A stretch of 64,000 nucleotides of DNA from Isoetes taiwanensis (Eukaryota > Streptophyta > Lycopodiopsida > Isoetales > Isoetaceae): NCBI GenBank assembly GCA_021234155.1, contig JAJEKV010000095.1, positions 3,670,621-3,734,620 on the forward strand. Direction: 5' to 3'. This document shows positions 34,201-45,699 of this stretch, one piece after another. A model generated the notes under the pieces. The model was not told the DNA's origin. It worked only from the letters and a program-made list of their open reading frames with translations, and ran no database searches. Every line of letters begins with the position of its first letter. Position 1 is the stretch's first letter. A program made the translations under genes and the position numbers.

Positions 34201-34950
34201 TACATGTTTTCAGTCTGTGGTTCATAAGGAGTGTAGAAGAATATGAGTTACATCCACAAAGGCGAAAAAGAATGTGGTTAAAAATTTGACTGTTATACAC
34301 TGGAGGAAATGATTTCATATATTAGAAAGCATTAAATGGCGTACCTTTAAGAAGTTTATAAGATCCATATCATACATAGGAGATCCAAGATGATAATAGT
34401 AGTAATCATGGATCGCAGATGTTAGAGCTGACAAGAAGATGATCTGCAGATAATAACGTTTAGTAATCTGGTATTAATTTAAAAAAGCAATGAAAATGAA
34501 ATAAGATAAACCAGCAAGTGGGATCCAAAGGTAGTATGGAAGATGAATAGAAATCTTCAAAGTCCCTTCAATGCATTTGGAGAGAAAAGAAGTTGGCTCA
34601 ATTATATAAGAATTGCGAAGAAAATAATAAAGAAAACTCAGATGTGAACTCCACATTTAAGATTAAGGAAAGCACAACAAGTTCATAAGATAAAAGCAAC
34701 AAATAAAGTGATTTGATGACTTAAAAATAAATGCTTGAAATGGTGAATTGCGCTGTCAAAGGGTGAGTATAAGGATCATGGAGAAATTTGAATATAATTG
34801 TATAACAATGTAAATATGCTGGCATGAGTGCAAATATGAGGACGAAGATTGGGAAGCTGAAGACAGTTGCCAGGAAGAAGAAGTGCTTGTTGTTGCTGGA
34901 TATTTGCAACCCCAGCAAGTTAATACCATGGTAATTCTGATATGCACGAG
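31220..34950. other. Purine-rich plus strand, no recognised gene
   Basis: About 3.7 kb in which the plus strand is rich in A and G and poor in C. Minus-strand frames at 33445-33786 and 33795-34130 are open for over 100 codons and adjoin, but they match no family and have pyrimidine-driven composition. A short direct repeat occurs at 32283-32360 (AATCCCTTGTTGTACTCCTA twice). Possibly decayed transposon or large-intron sequence. Confidence 0.4.
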
Positions 34951-35166
34951 TATTCCAGAAATGTCAAGTATTTTGGGCTGCAAGTAATTGGAACAAGAAC
35001 CAGGTCTCTTGAACATGCCCAATCGCAGAGGTTAAACCACAGACTTGGCTACTTGCAATACTCTTTCCACTTCACACAGATGGTAATGCATGAATTTCTC
35101 AAACTTACAAGACTGTTCTTTTGATGTGAACACATTATTCAAGGACTCCTACTTCAACTCCTGTGT

Positions 35167-35700
35167 CTATTCCTGGGCGGCAAATCTGTCAAACACATCT
35201 CGTGCCTCATCAACACTTCCATGCAATGGTAAACATTGACAAGTGCTGTTCCCACAAAAAGCATCAGATTCAAAGCCATTGCCAATACTGGAAAGATGAA
35301 CAAATTTAGTCTCTGCTAAGTCTGAGCATGCTTTGAGGGTCATGATAAGGGTTCTTATCCGGTTTAACATCGTCTTCAAGCATCTGATGAAACAAACGAA
35401 GGGCTATAACCAAAGCTTTGATTTCTATATTCAGCTTCTCTCTATGACATAAGAGTTCTAGCACATATCCTGCATCCTCAAGTCTGTTGACCCCAGAAAA
35501 ACAGCCATATTTTTGACCCACCACATCCCACTGCATCCCACAGCATTAGACCCGTAAGCACAGGGCCCAGCATTAGATTCGAGAGTCTGCCCTGCCAGTT
35601 ACCCGGTTGTAACATCGGCAATCCAGAACCCATAGTGAACCCATAGTGAGATAACACCTGTGAACAACACCTTGTTTTCATGAATGGGCACATCTAATCC
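35167..35700 (-). pseudogene. PPR protein relic
   Basis: Known: plant PPR proteins of the PLS class contain repeats with ALRLFHQML.E.VKPD and LKACS.L motifs and FESDVFVGN..VDMY. Seen: the minus strand gives IALRLFHQMLEDDVKPDK in one frame, then after a one-base shift TLKACSDLAETKFVHL, NGFESDAFCGNS and GSVDEARDVFDR. Further upstream (to about 35700) the frames decay. An ancient broken fragment of an organelle-RNA-binding protein gene. Confidence 0.85.
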
Positions 35701-36239
35701 ACATCTAATCCAAGATCAAACTTAAACCTAAATATAGATTTGTCCCTTTATCATCAGTTGCAGAACGGGCAGCATGGAAGCCCATCAATCCGACCCCACA
35801 TCATAACCTAGACATGTAAATTATGTGTTGCACAGAGAAAAATGAGGCCATCTAATCCGACATAGCTAAACTGAGCTTGTTGTGAAGAACTCAGCACTTG
35901 CTCAGATAATTTACCAGGCATAATCGCAACTTTTAGCTGCAGAAATTTGCTGATTATTATACCCTGCTGATTCTTGTTTGATCAGTCTTTTACACATGCT
36001 ACGATCATCAGAATGCGATTGCATTCTAACAGCGATGGAGAGATTAGATATAATTGATCCAGCGGATCAATTTCGTCCCTTTTTTCGGCTACCAGATATG
36101 GTCTGCAGATTAATTACTTTGAAAAGGGTTTAAACGATTGGAAAGGCTTTTACTTTTTGAAAAGGCCTTTAACAGCGGCGTATAAGAGGAGCAGGCAGAA
36201 GTTTCTGTGAACGTAAAGTCAGGGTGCCCTCACGTCCAA

Positions 36240-36540
36240 TGGCGTCGCGCCACGTGGCAACTATTCTTTCCCTGAATGGCCTGAATTTTAGCCTGACATT
36301 CCGCATGACATTCCGCATTTCCGCCTGACATTCTGCATTTCCACCTGCCATTCTTCACTCCAGCCGTTGGATGGCCGCCACGTGGCACTGAATCGAGGGC
36401 ACCCCTGACTTCACGTTTCAGGAACGCCCCTCTGCCTTGGATTCCGGCGAGTCAGGCAGGCCTCCGCGCTGTCGCGCGTCGGCCAGCCTTCCTCGCCGGA
36501 ATCCAAGGCAGAGATCGGGTGGAAAAAAAGACGGAAAAAT
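36240..36540 (+). promoter_or_regulatory. Upstream region of the CIPK-like gene: two G-boxes, repeats, 22-bp hairpin
   Basis: Two GCCACGTGGCA palindromes (about 36250 and 36375) carry the CACGTG G-box core that bZIP/bHLH factors can bind. Between them the CTGACATTCCGCAT-type unit repeats three to four times (36293-36345). A perfect 22-bp inverted repeat, CTCTGCC...GGCGAG, occupies 36430-36451 and 36492-36513 with a 40-nt GC-rich loop, ending 27 bp before the ATG at 36541. Position suggests a structured leader or promoter; no function is demonstrated. Confidence 0.5.
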
Positions 36541-37995
36541 GGAAGACTATACTCTGTCGGCGACGCTGGGGCAAGGCTCGTTTTCAGGTGTGAAATTGGC
36601 GTTTGACAAGAGGAATGGGAAATCGGTGGCAATCAAGGAGATCAATTACGGCAAAAAAAGTGCTGCGAAGAATCTGCAACAGAAAATCGAGGCACTCCGG
36701 AAGCTCACACACCCAAATATTATCAAAATCATTGAGGTAATTCCGCCATAAACAAGCTCTACTCCGTCATGGAATATGCCGCCGGCGGTAACCTGACGGA
36801 AAAGGTCTTCCACAAAGGAAAACTCCGAGAACCCGTCGCCCGGAAGCTTTTCCAGCAGCTCATTTCTGCCGTGGAATATAGCCATGCCCAGAATGTCTAC
36901 CACAGTGACTCCCCTCAACCTTGTCCTCGATCAAGAGGGAAACCTAAAAGTGTGTAATTTTAGAGCGGCCTTTTTGCTACATCAAGACCAGCGTTTTATT
37001 ATGACCAAAAGCTATTGTGGCTCCCTTCACTATCTTGCCCCGGAACTTCTTGGCAACCTCCCTTACGACCCCTCCAAGGTTGACATCTGGTCTTGTGGCG
37101 CTACCCTCTTTTTGCTCCTCGCCGGTTATCACCCTTTCCACGACCCTAACTCCATTACGTCCTGCCCTAAAGCTCATATCATTAAGAAGAATCATACCTC
37201 CACACGGTCCTCTGTATCTTCTCTTCTTCAAGTTGCTACAATTGCTATTGATGATTTTCGCCGGCGGTAACCTATCGGAAAAGGTCACATACAACGGAAA
37301 ACTCCGAGAACCCCTTGCCCGGAAGCTTTTCCAGCAGCTCATTTCTGCTGTGGAATATAGCCATGGCCAGAATGTCTACCACAGGGATTTGACTCCCCTC
37401 AACCTTGTCTCGATCTAGAGGGAAACCTAAAGGTGTGTAATTTTGGATCGGCCTTTTTGCTGCATCAAGACCAGCGTTTTATTATGACAAGAAGCTATTG
37501 TGGCTCCCTTCACTATCTTGCCCCGGAAGTTATAGGCAACCTCCCTTACGACCCCTCCAAGGTTGACATCTGGTCTTGTGCGCTAACTTATCCTCTTCTT
37601 TCTCCTCGCCGGTTATCACCCTTTCCACGACCCTAACTCCGTTACGTCCTGCCCTAAAACTCATATCATTAAGAGGAATCATACCTCCACACGGTTCTCT
37701 GTATCTTCCCTTCTTCAAGTTGCTACAATTGCTATTAATGATTTTCGCTTTCCATCTTGGTTTAGCCCTGGTGCTTGCAAGCTACTCTCCAAGATCTTAG
37801 TCGTCGACCCCTCCGCTAGAATCACCATTCCTCAAATCCTCAAAGATGAATGGTTCAAATTGGATTACTGTCCGCCCAAACATAGTGACGAGGAACATTG
37901 CACCTCTCCTTGTAATGTTCCTCTCTTTGGAAGAGGTTCGATGGACCGTATTACATCATTTAGTTATAAAGTTGTTCAAATGCTTTGTGGTCGTT
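36541..37995 (+). pseudogene. CIPK/SnRK3-like protein kinase with internal tandem duplication
   Basis: From ATG 36541: a Gly loop (GQGSFSGV), VAIK lysine and HPNIIKIIEV, then a frameshift near 36745; EYAAGGNLTEKV; VYHSD where the second copy has VYHRDLTPLNL; then VCNFRAA in place of VSDFG, YCGSLHYLAPELL and VDIWSCGATLFLLLAGYHPF. The second copy of the catalytic half starts at about 37262 (GGNLSEKV) and repeats these blocks, with VCNFGSA, to PSWFSPGACKLLSKILVVDP and WFKLDYCPPKHSDEEH. Both copies have Asn for the DFG Asp and Thr for the HRDLK lysine, so the parent may already have been a pseudokinase. Frameshifts and stops make this copy non-functional. No NAF/FISL calcineurin-B-binding motif is seen. 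Confidence 0.88.
36783..37745 (+). repeat. 480-bp tandem duplication inside the kinase pseudogene
   Basis: The segment from CCGGCGGTAACC at about 36783 to GATTTTCG at about 37261 is repeated as 37262-37745. The joint falls where GATTTTCGC of the PSWF-upstream region is fused to GCCGGCGGTAACC. The copies differ by scattered substitutions and small indels (for example GGGATTTGACT against GTGACT), so the duplication is not recent. Confidence 0.9.
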
Positions 37996-37999
37996 TAAC

Positions 38000-38450
38000 T
38001 ATAGTCTGAGGACACCGTGTTACATTAAATTATTACAAATTTGTGCCAAAATTTTGTGACCATTAACTATAGTTTCAATTCTTGGGATGAACCCTAGAAA
38101 ATTTGTTGAAGTCGAAATATCCCAAGGGCCTGAGTATGAACTTGGGTATGCAAGGCCTAAAAACTCCATCTTTAATAACTGAAAGAGTATTTTAGGGGCG
38201 TTGCATCCCCTAAATGTCGAGGACAATGGAGAAACTTTTGGGGTAGAATGAGAGGAATTAGTGGCTAAGCTAGAATAGGACTTGTTTACCAGAGGCACTA
38301 GTGAGTGATACTTTCTCACTAGTAGCGTCTATTTCTAGTTTTCTTTCTTGCTTTTTTCCTTCATACTTCTTTGAAACTTGTGAAGTAGAGGTGAGGCAAG
38401 GAGATGATGAGTGGCAACAAAACAATGCTAAGGTGGCAAAAACATAGTGA
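38000..38450. repeat. Non-coding tail of the CIPK-derived unit
   Basis: Downstream of the kinase fragment lies sequence shared with 20430-20930 and 21400-21830, including CTATAGTTTCAATTCTTG, AACTTGGGTATGCAAGG and AGAAACTTTTGGGGTAGAA. This is the part of the unit most often copied. It marks the unit as a repeat family, with kinase sequence as passenger or origin. Confidence 0.75.
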
Positions 38451-38539
38451 TATAGCAAAAAGTACCCTTAAGAACTCTTTTTGTCTTAGCAAATGGCAAA
38501 AACATAGTGATGTAGCAAAAGGTACCTCTGCGTGGTCCT

Positions 38540-38870
38540 CGTGTCCTTCTTCAAGTTGCTACAATCGCTATTGCTGATTTTTGCTTTCCATCTTGGTTTA
38601 GCCGTGGCACTTGCAAGCTACTCTCCAAGATCTTAGTCGTCGACCCCGCAGCTAGAATGACCATTCGTGAGATTCCAAAGATAAATGGTTCAAATTGGAT
38701 TACTATCTGCCCAAACATAGTGTTCAGAAACATTGCACCTCTCCTTGCAATGTTCCTCTCTTTGGAAGAGGTGTGATGGACCATATTACATCATTTTATT
38801 ATAAAGAGTTGTTCAAATATTTTGTGGTCATTTAGCTATAGTATGAGGACACCATGTTACATTAAAGTGT
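38540..38870 (+). pseudogene. CIPK-type kinase 3' fragment (right duplicate)
   Basis: Same broken reading as at 18404-18735: remnants of PSWF..., CKLLSKILVVDP, and WFKLDY with shared disruptions (RMTIREIPKI). The shared lesions show that the unit was dead before it was duplicated. It is followed by the insertion starting near GTCACGGCGGTCG. Confidence 0.8.
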
Positions 38871-39913
38871 TACAAGCATTTGTCACGGCGGTCGTCGGCG
38901 CCGCTAATTTATGGTTTATATAGTGGGTGCTTATCTATATAAGAAGTTTAGGCAGAGCCGCATGAATAGTATGCGTTCTGATTAATGTTGTATAAGAAAA
39001 AATGAATCTTAAATTGGAGCTCAATATCTTATTATGTGCGATGGCTTCTAGATTATTTGGCTTAAGCATACTTTAGACAAATTATAAGACAAATTCTAAT
39101 CTTTATGTTTCCTTTATCAAAGCTAAGTTTCCATAAAATTTACATTTACTTCAAAGATCCATAGGCAAGGCTCAAATCAAGAACATACAATCACATAATC
39201 TAGAATCTTAGAAAAATCTTAGCTTCCTTTCACATTGCACAGTACCAAAGGCAAAATTGGCGTCCATAAATTGTGATGGCATCTCCAACAATGCTTATTG
39301 CTAAATTTGGAAGTTTAATTAACATTTTTATCACGATAGCACGCCCAAATAGGAATCAATTTTCATGTAGGATTTGATTCGGCTTTTCTGCTCCAGTCTG
39401 ATTCGATCAGTTTAGAAGATGAATAACTTCCATTGAATGCTTCATATCTGCACACCTATAAATTTCTTTTCATTCCTGTAAGAGCATAAAAATATGATGC
39501 TACCTGGCATTCTGAACCATGCAATTGTTCTCATGCTTGCAAAATAGCTTGTTAATGTTGGCATAAATTAGAATCTCTCTGAACCAAGCACTCCATCAAT
39601 AAAAGGTACTGTAATCCATGCTTCTGGCAAGCATATGATTCATACCAATTGGGTGTTTGTCCAGCCTTTCCATCTATGGATCATGTCCAAATGGAAATGT
39701 TAAAGTTAACCCGATGGAAAAATGCTTCACTTGCTACTCGACTCCCTATTGCATGCATACGGTATTTGAATAGCAGCTTACTGAAATCTGAATAGATGCT
39801 ACACACAAAATAATGATGCCAAAGCGCGAAAGAAACCCTTCGGGCAACTAAAAGATATACAAAATACAAATAATTGAGACTATGCATAAGATTGCTGCAA
39901 TGGCAATGATAAT

Positions 39914-40279
39914 CTAAAGTGAATTGCACCAAGCCACCATATTCTTCAATTCGCAAGCCTTTTCTTTCGGTTCTTGCAACAGGGGGCTATTGCTTAAAAA
40001 TCGAGTTTTTACGGCGAGCGAGGGGTTTAAATTATCAGCGAGATGGGTTAGAGCTAATGCACCCAACTCCATACTCTTTACCCTCTCGGCAACCAGAGAA
40101 TATCCATACACAACAGTGGAAAATATCAATCGGTTCCTCCAGCCAAAATAAAAGAATATAACTGACAATAACATTGCACCCTTTCTTGTATATGGATGCC
40201 CAGAACCACCGACCACATACCACAACCTATCAAGAATCATTCCTAAACTGCTCTTTTGGAACTTGTGACTCCCGACCAT
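39914..40279 (-). CDS. Unrecognised 121-residue ORF in the duplicated insertion
   Basis: ATG at 40279. A basic N-terminus (VGSHKFQKSSLGMILDRLW) precedes one hydrophobic stretch (GAMLLSVIFFYFGWRNRLIF), then a helical segment (AERVKSMELGALALTHLADN) and a hydrophilic end (LLQEPKEKACELKNMVAW). A TATA-like box and heat-shock-element-like sites lie upstream (40285-40470). I do not recognise the family. The left duplicate is truncated by a deletion, so this is at best one surviving copy and may be an exon of a captured gene. Confidence 0.35.
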   Translation of the reverse strand: MVGSHKFQKSSLGMILDRLWYVVGGSGHPYTRKGAMLLSVIFFYFGWRNRLIFSTVVYGYSLVAERVKSMELGALALTHLADNLNPSLAVKTRFLSNSPLLQEPKEKACELKNMVAWCNSL

Positions 40280-40284
40280 GCATC

Positions 40285-40470
40285 ACAACTTCGGCTTTGG
40301 GTTCTCCTCCTTCTTTATATGAAGATAAAGAGGTGTCCAGATCTCTTTGGAATCCAAAATCGAGATCTCTAGAACCTATGGACGCCTCTAGAAGAGGTGG
40401 ACGTTCTCCAAGAGCTTCTAGAAAAACTTGCATTCTTCTAAATTATTCATGCTTCCACATATACAATCTT
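40285..40470 (-). promoter_or_regulatory. Heat-shock-element-like cluster, right duplicate
   Basis: Same array of TTCTAGAAGC, TTCTAGAGGC, TTCTAGAGAT and TTCCAAAGAGATC sites, and CATATAAAG near 40313-40321, upstream of the ORF starting at 40279. Only a few substitutions separate it from the left copy. Confidence 0.4.
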
Positions 40471-40931
40471 AAAGATAGAAAATATTTTAATCGTCCTATA
40501 TTCAAGTTGCCCCCTTTATAATTATATATTAGAGATAAAGTTGTCCAAAAATTATGTGACCGTTAACTATAGTTTCAATTCTTGGCATGAGCCCTCAAAA
40601 TTTTGTTGAAGTTGAAACATCCCAAAGGCCTGAGTATGAACTTGGGTATGCAAGGTCTAAAAACTCTGTATTACATTAAATTATTATAAAGTTGTTCAAA
40701 CATTTTGTGACCGTTAACTATAGTTTCAATTCTTGGCAAGAACCCTAGAAACTTTGCTGTCGAAATATCCCAAAGGCCTGAGTATGAACTTGGGTATACA
40801 AGGTTTAAAAACTCCAACTTTAATAACTGAAAGATTATTTTAAAGGCGTTGTGTCCTTTGAATATCGAGGATAATGGAGAAACTTTTGGGGGAGAATGAG
40901 AGGAATTAGTGTCTAGGCTATAATAGGATTT

Positions 40932-42328
40932 ATCAATGCCATTCTTCTCTCCATTGCATTCTCCCTTGTTCTCCTGTTAGCCACATTTAAGACATATCAA
41001 ACTTCTCAAATTTGAAGACAAGGAAATGAATATATGTACTGCATGTTTGGCATGTCTACAATCTCCCTTAAAACACAATCATTTTAGCATGCCTATAATA
41101 TTGTTCAAGGATTGGTGGCTCACTATAATCATGCCACCTAAGTCATGAAAATTTCAAAACTTAAAAGATAACAAAACCACATGACTCCAAGCGTAATAAA
41201 ACCAGACTAGTTAAAAATAAACTCTTTCTTACCTCTTCTTTCTCTTCCTCGTCAGATTCACTATCAACATCGCATACGATTGGCTTCGAGAGCCTTATGC
41301 TGAAAGAAAGAAACATATAAATTCAAAAACCTGCTCCACTATTGATGCAAATAAATAAAATGAAAGACATCACGTCGGATGAACTCAGCAAGCCAAGATT
41401 TTTCATGTGGCTAGGCTGACCAAAACAATGAAGCTGCAGCAGATCATAGAGCAAGTCTAAAACAGTTCCAATTCTCTGGAAGCTTATCATCCCAACGAGC
41501 AAGGACCAAAAAAAGTTGGTTGTCAAGGCTCTGAATATTTTGGCCTATGTTATCAAAGGTCTAGGAAAACAGTTTAATATTGAGGGTGTAATTTGAGTGA
41601 TTTCTACCATCAAACAGACAAAAAATAAAGCCTTAAGACCAGCGACCAATACATGAATAACCCTGCTATCCTCATTTATATCTAACTGTTAACTCTGACA
41701 GTAACCTTGGTTTGTAGAACAAGATAGATACTGAAAACAACAGCAGAAACTAGTAAGAGCTAATTAACAGAGAATTAAGCCCACGCCGCATCATCCTATC
41801 GCTTAAAGAACATCTCTTTCTAAGTGGATAAGGATTTCTCTTATGTAAAGGATACTCTATTCAAAGACAGCATGCATGCTATGTTACGCATAAGTTTAGT
41901 TCTTACATGGTGCTGAGAGCATTTAATGCTGCATCAACATGAAGCTCAGCAGTCTAACACTCTTTTCTTGCTTTATCCTCAATCTAAAACATAGATTTCT
42001 AAAACATAAATCTCTATTTCTAAAACATAGATTTGTAACATAGTTTTTAATCAAAATGACTGGCCTTTTTTTGGGACGAAGCCTTTTGCTACCATTCTCT
42101 TTTTAAAAGCTTCATATCCCCCTTTATCCAATATTTCTTGAATCATATCATCCGTCGGCATTGAACCCCAATCTTGGAACTGCATTTTCAATAGAATCGG
42201 CCGGAAGAGAATCAATAGCAAATAACAAAATATGAGAAAGCAAGGACACAAATGGTAATGTAGAAGGCTTGTACAATCTGCGATTTGGGTGCTGGTTCAC
42301 GAATGGTACATTTATGTCAGCATGTCTA
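40932..42328 (-). other. AT-rich spacer with two possible minus-strand exons
   Basis: At 42051-42197 the minus strand, after a GAAAATGCAG acceptor-like site, encodes QDWGSMPTDDMIQEILDKGG then EAFKKRMVAKGFVPKKG and a stop; it looks like a real terminal exon. At about 41233-41300, a CTTTCAG acceptor, an acidic DVDSESDEEEKEE coding stretch and a GAGGTAAGA donor form a second exon-like segment, downstream in transcription order. I recognise neither; they may belong to different genes. The rest shows nothing I can support. Confidence 0.35.
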
Positions 42329-42413
42329 TTTAATTTAATTTAATTTAATTTAATATTATCAAGCCATTTTAGGCCCCCAGGCCTCTATGGCAAATATGTA
42401 CAGAGTTAAGCGC

Positions 42414-45400
42414 TCATTCTAGAACGTTACAGGTTTCAAAGTCTGACATAATTTCAAATAACATCATTATATCCTTTCGTTCTTTCCAGATGTCCTTCAG
42501 GTAGGAACTCAACTTATGAGTTGGCATACTTAGAAGTTCCTTCAACGTAGAAGCATGAACCCCATGTTGCTCCCTTAAGTGCACATATGATGCGCAATCC
42601 AAAAAAGCATGCTTTTCTGTTTCTATCTCCAATTCTAGACAACCAGGGCAATACCTATTATAGCGTGGAGTGCCATTCCATCTACCAGTTTCAATATGAA
42701 GGGTATGCGATGACAATCTCAATTGGGAAATAATCTTCCGATTATTCCTGTCAATATGTGTAAGGAGATATGCTTGCTCTTTATATTCATATAAATCATT
42801 GATCTCATTGAGATAGAACTGCTTTTTGGTGCCCCCGTCGGCATCTACTTGCCACATTTTCCTCAATACTATCTCGGCAACTTGCTCATACACTTCTTTG
42901 CATTTGATTGATTCCGGCCATATACCCTGTCCCAACCATTTCGCTGACCATTTTAAAATATCAAAGTACCACCCTTTCTCCCTTGATTGTTCTAGTGCAA
43001 GACGTGGAAGTCTATCTGAATCCATAGCAAAAACTCTGTTAACATAACTGATTGTCTGACATAAAGCCTCTACCTCAAGTGGCAAAAAACCAGCCTCTGC
43101 CAAAAGCATGCAATACGGGGTCTGACTTTTGGCTCCAAATTCTTCTAATAAGAATCGTTTTTGCACTTTTTCTATTATATCCCAACTCTTTTTGGACAGC
43201 CCTGGCCCCCAAATAGGACAGCCATATAACACAACCGGTTTCACTTGTACACCATAAAGTAACCTTCTCAGTCGCCAATGGTCAAAGTTATTGGATGCAC
43301 ATTGGTGGAACATCTTTGTACAAAGCTCTCATCCCTCCGGATGCACGTTTGAGGCTGCAAGATTCCATCTATAGTTCTTTGGTCACATCAATACCCAAAT
43401 ATTTGTACTCACTAACTTTTTGTAATGTAATTCCTCCAATGAAAAATCTGTTGAGTCCGTCCTCCAAGAACCAAGATCTTTGACTTATTTACATTGACAC
43501 GGAATTTTCTATGAGTACAAAAAGCATCTAGAGCATCTAGGTCTTTGTTGCAATCCAATAGCAGTTCGAGAAATCAACACAATGTCATCCGCAAACATCA
43601 GCAGTTGGAGTACATACCTTCCCAGCCGTGCACCTACTCCACCAAGCCTTGCTAACCAACTTTCAAGCTCGTCGATAAGTAAACCAAAGAGCGTGGGAGA
43701 GCAAGGGCATCCTTGTTTGACCCCTATATTATTCTCAACCTGATCCGATCCTGTAAATGGAAAGGACAATTCAACCAGAACCTGTTTATAGAGGCAAGTA
43801 ACCGCATGTTTTAGCTCATTTGGGATTTGCAGTTCATCAAGTCTTGATGCAAGATCACTTCTGTTTACCCTGTCAAAAGCTTTTGCCAAATCAATGAACG
43901 CCAAATATCTTTTGTTACCTGAACCTTTTGCCCCCTCATTTATAACCCGCAGAGTGGCTAAATGATCCAGTGTGGAATGCTCTTTTCTAAATCCCTTTGG
44001 GTGAATGCTCTACTGTTTGAATCATCTGCCCAACATGAGATCTTTTTCTCCAGCATTGCTGCAAAGAGTTTAGCAAAGATATTAGAAATCAAAATTGTTC
44101 TATAATTCCTTACTTCATCTTTGTCGCCTGCTTTAAATATTGGGGTGACCCTGTTCAAACACCAATCTTTTGGGAATCCACCACGTAGCAGGCTTTCATT
44201 GCACAAATCAGCAAGTATTGCATGAAGGTGCTTTCCTCCCCACTTTAAGAGTTCAATGGAGATGCCCATTGAGTCACTTGCGCGCCCATTTTGCATTTTT
44301 TTAAGAGCCTCCTGTACATCTGGGGTAGTAAAAATAGGATGTGCCTCTCCTCCGGATATTATCTGGTCAATTTGAGGCACAGTATACAATTCTGTGACCC
44401 ATGCCAAGAGATCTTCCCTTTGTATATTTCCAAGAGAAAGTTTCTTTTTTGAGCAATTCCAAAATTTCTTTGGTTCCAATTCAATATCAAGTATAGCCTT
44501 GTTCACGATGGTCTCGATACCATTTACGTTTTTTTTGCCTTAATTATTCTTTTTATCTTTGCTTAGCCGAAGTGGATCCCGAGAATTTCGCACCTCATTT
44601 TTGCTTGTCTACATTCAAAGTCAAACCATTTATTCTGAACCAATCGGCTTTTTTGGCTTTGTTGTGCCAAAAACGTTCTGAGCCACATCTAAGATTAGAT
44701 TTACAAGGCTTTTTTGCTTCTCATCTAAGGGCCCAGAAGACAATTGTATATCTTCTATTTTTTGCTCCAATGCCAATTTATACTCACTTGCTTTTTTGTA
44801 CGTTACTTTCAATCTTGCAGGCGGAATAAGTGCGCAATGTTTCTGATAGGCTTTTGTCTGCATAGAAATCTCCAATGGGGAATGATCGGAGTCAGATTCT
44901 GTCCAAAACTTCGGAAGTTTATGATTTTATCAACTGCTTCAGGATCTCCAAGCAAGTAATCCGCTGTGCTATTCCCATTTGGTTGATGGCATGTGTTGCG
45001 CATAGTTTCAGGGAATCTTGTAATGCCATTGAAGATAATGAAGTTAAATGACTCGCATAGAGCGGTCACATCTTTGTCCCATTTTATTCAAAGCGGGGAT
45101 CTGCTGATGCTGGCGGCCATGAATCATTATCATTTATGTGTTCTTGTAACCACAATGGGTTACCTTCATTGGAAAAGCGTAGCCCGCTTGTTTAGATCCG
45201 ATTCGACCATTCAGGTCCCCCGTTATGAATACATAACCCGAGCTGCCTATACCTTGAAATATCATGAGCCAAGTGCATAAAAGGGTCTTCGCCTTTGAGA
45301 CCTTCCATGGAGTAAATTACAGCCAGGTAATGGATCTAGCGAACAAAATAAACTCTTGCCAAGTAAATATCCATTTGTTCTTGCTTAATTTTTCAGCCGG

Positions 45401-45690
45401 ATATCTTTGTTTGTGATAATGCACTAGCGATGGTTACTTTCCCATGTATTGTATCTCCAACATAACAAGCAATCCCACCCCAACCTCTTGTGCTCTTGCT
45501 TTTTGTGTTCCGCATGAGAATCAAGCGGTCCCGAAATCACTGGTATATCCAAAAGCCTATTTACTACGTGTTCCCTGGGTTTCTACAAAAGCTAGAATAT
45601 CATAATCCATGAACATTCTTGCATTACTCGAATTTTTGATTCATTCATGCCATGTATATTCCATACCGGACACTTGAGGGCCATGCATCC
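42414..45690 (-). pseudogene. LINE B ORF2: APE-type endonuclease and reverse transcriptase
   Basis: The endonuclease part (about 45690-44840) shows ILAFVETQGT, FITGDLNGRIG, NSTADYLLGD and SDHSPLE in shifting frames. The reverse transcriptase (44506-43509) shows NRVTPIFKAGDKDEVRNYR, LAFIDLAKAFDRVNR, GVKQGCPCSPTLFGLLIDEL and the catalytic LLMFADDIVLIS, which is intact. The last frame (43313-42414, 299 codons) holds the thumb region and a C-terminal finger CPGCLELEIETEKHAFLDC. At least three frameshifts (about 44600, 43960, 43500) interrupt it. Confidence 0.88.
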
Positions 45691-45699
45691 CTATTCTTT

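Larger units (their letters stand above)
38452..40931. repeat. Segmental duplication, right copy
   Basis: The partner of 18322-20794, with the same order of kinase fragment, 1.65-kb insertion (about 38875-40515) and tail repeats. It directly follows an uninterrupted unit at 37.7-38.45 kb, so the family is tandem here. The right boundary is abrupt: after AATAGGATTT the two loci have unrelated sequence. Confidence 0.92.

Noticed and set aside
36541-37995. A functional CIPK gene
   Set aside because: Frameshifts near 36745 and 36905, stops in both tandem copies, NFG for DFG and no NAF/FISL motif.
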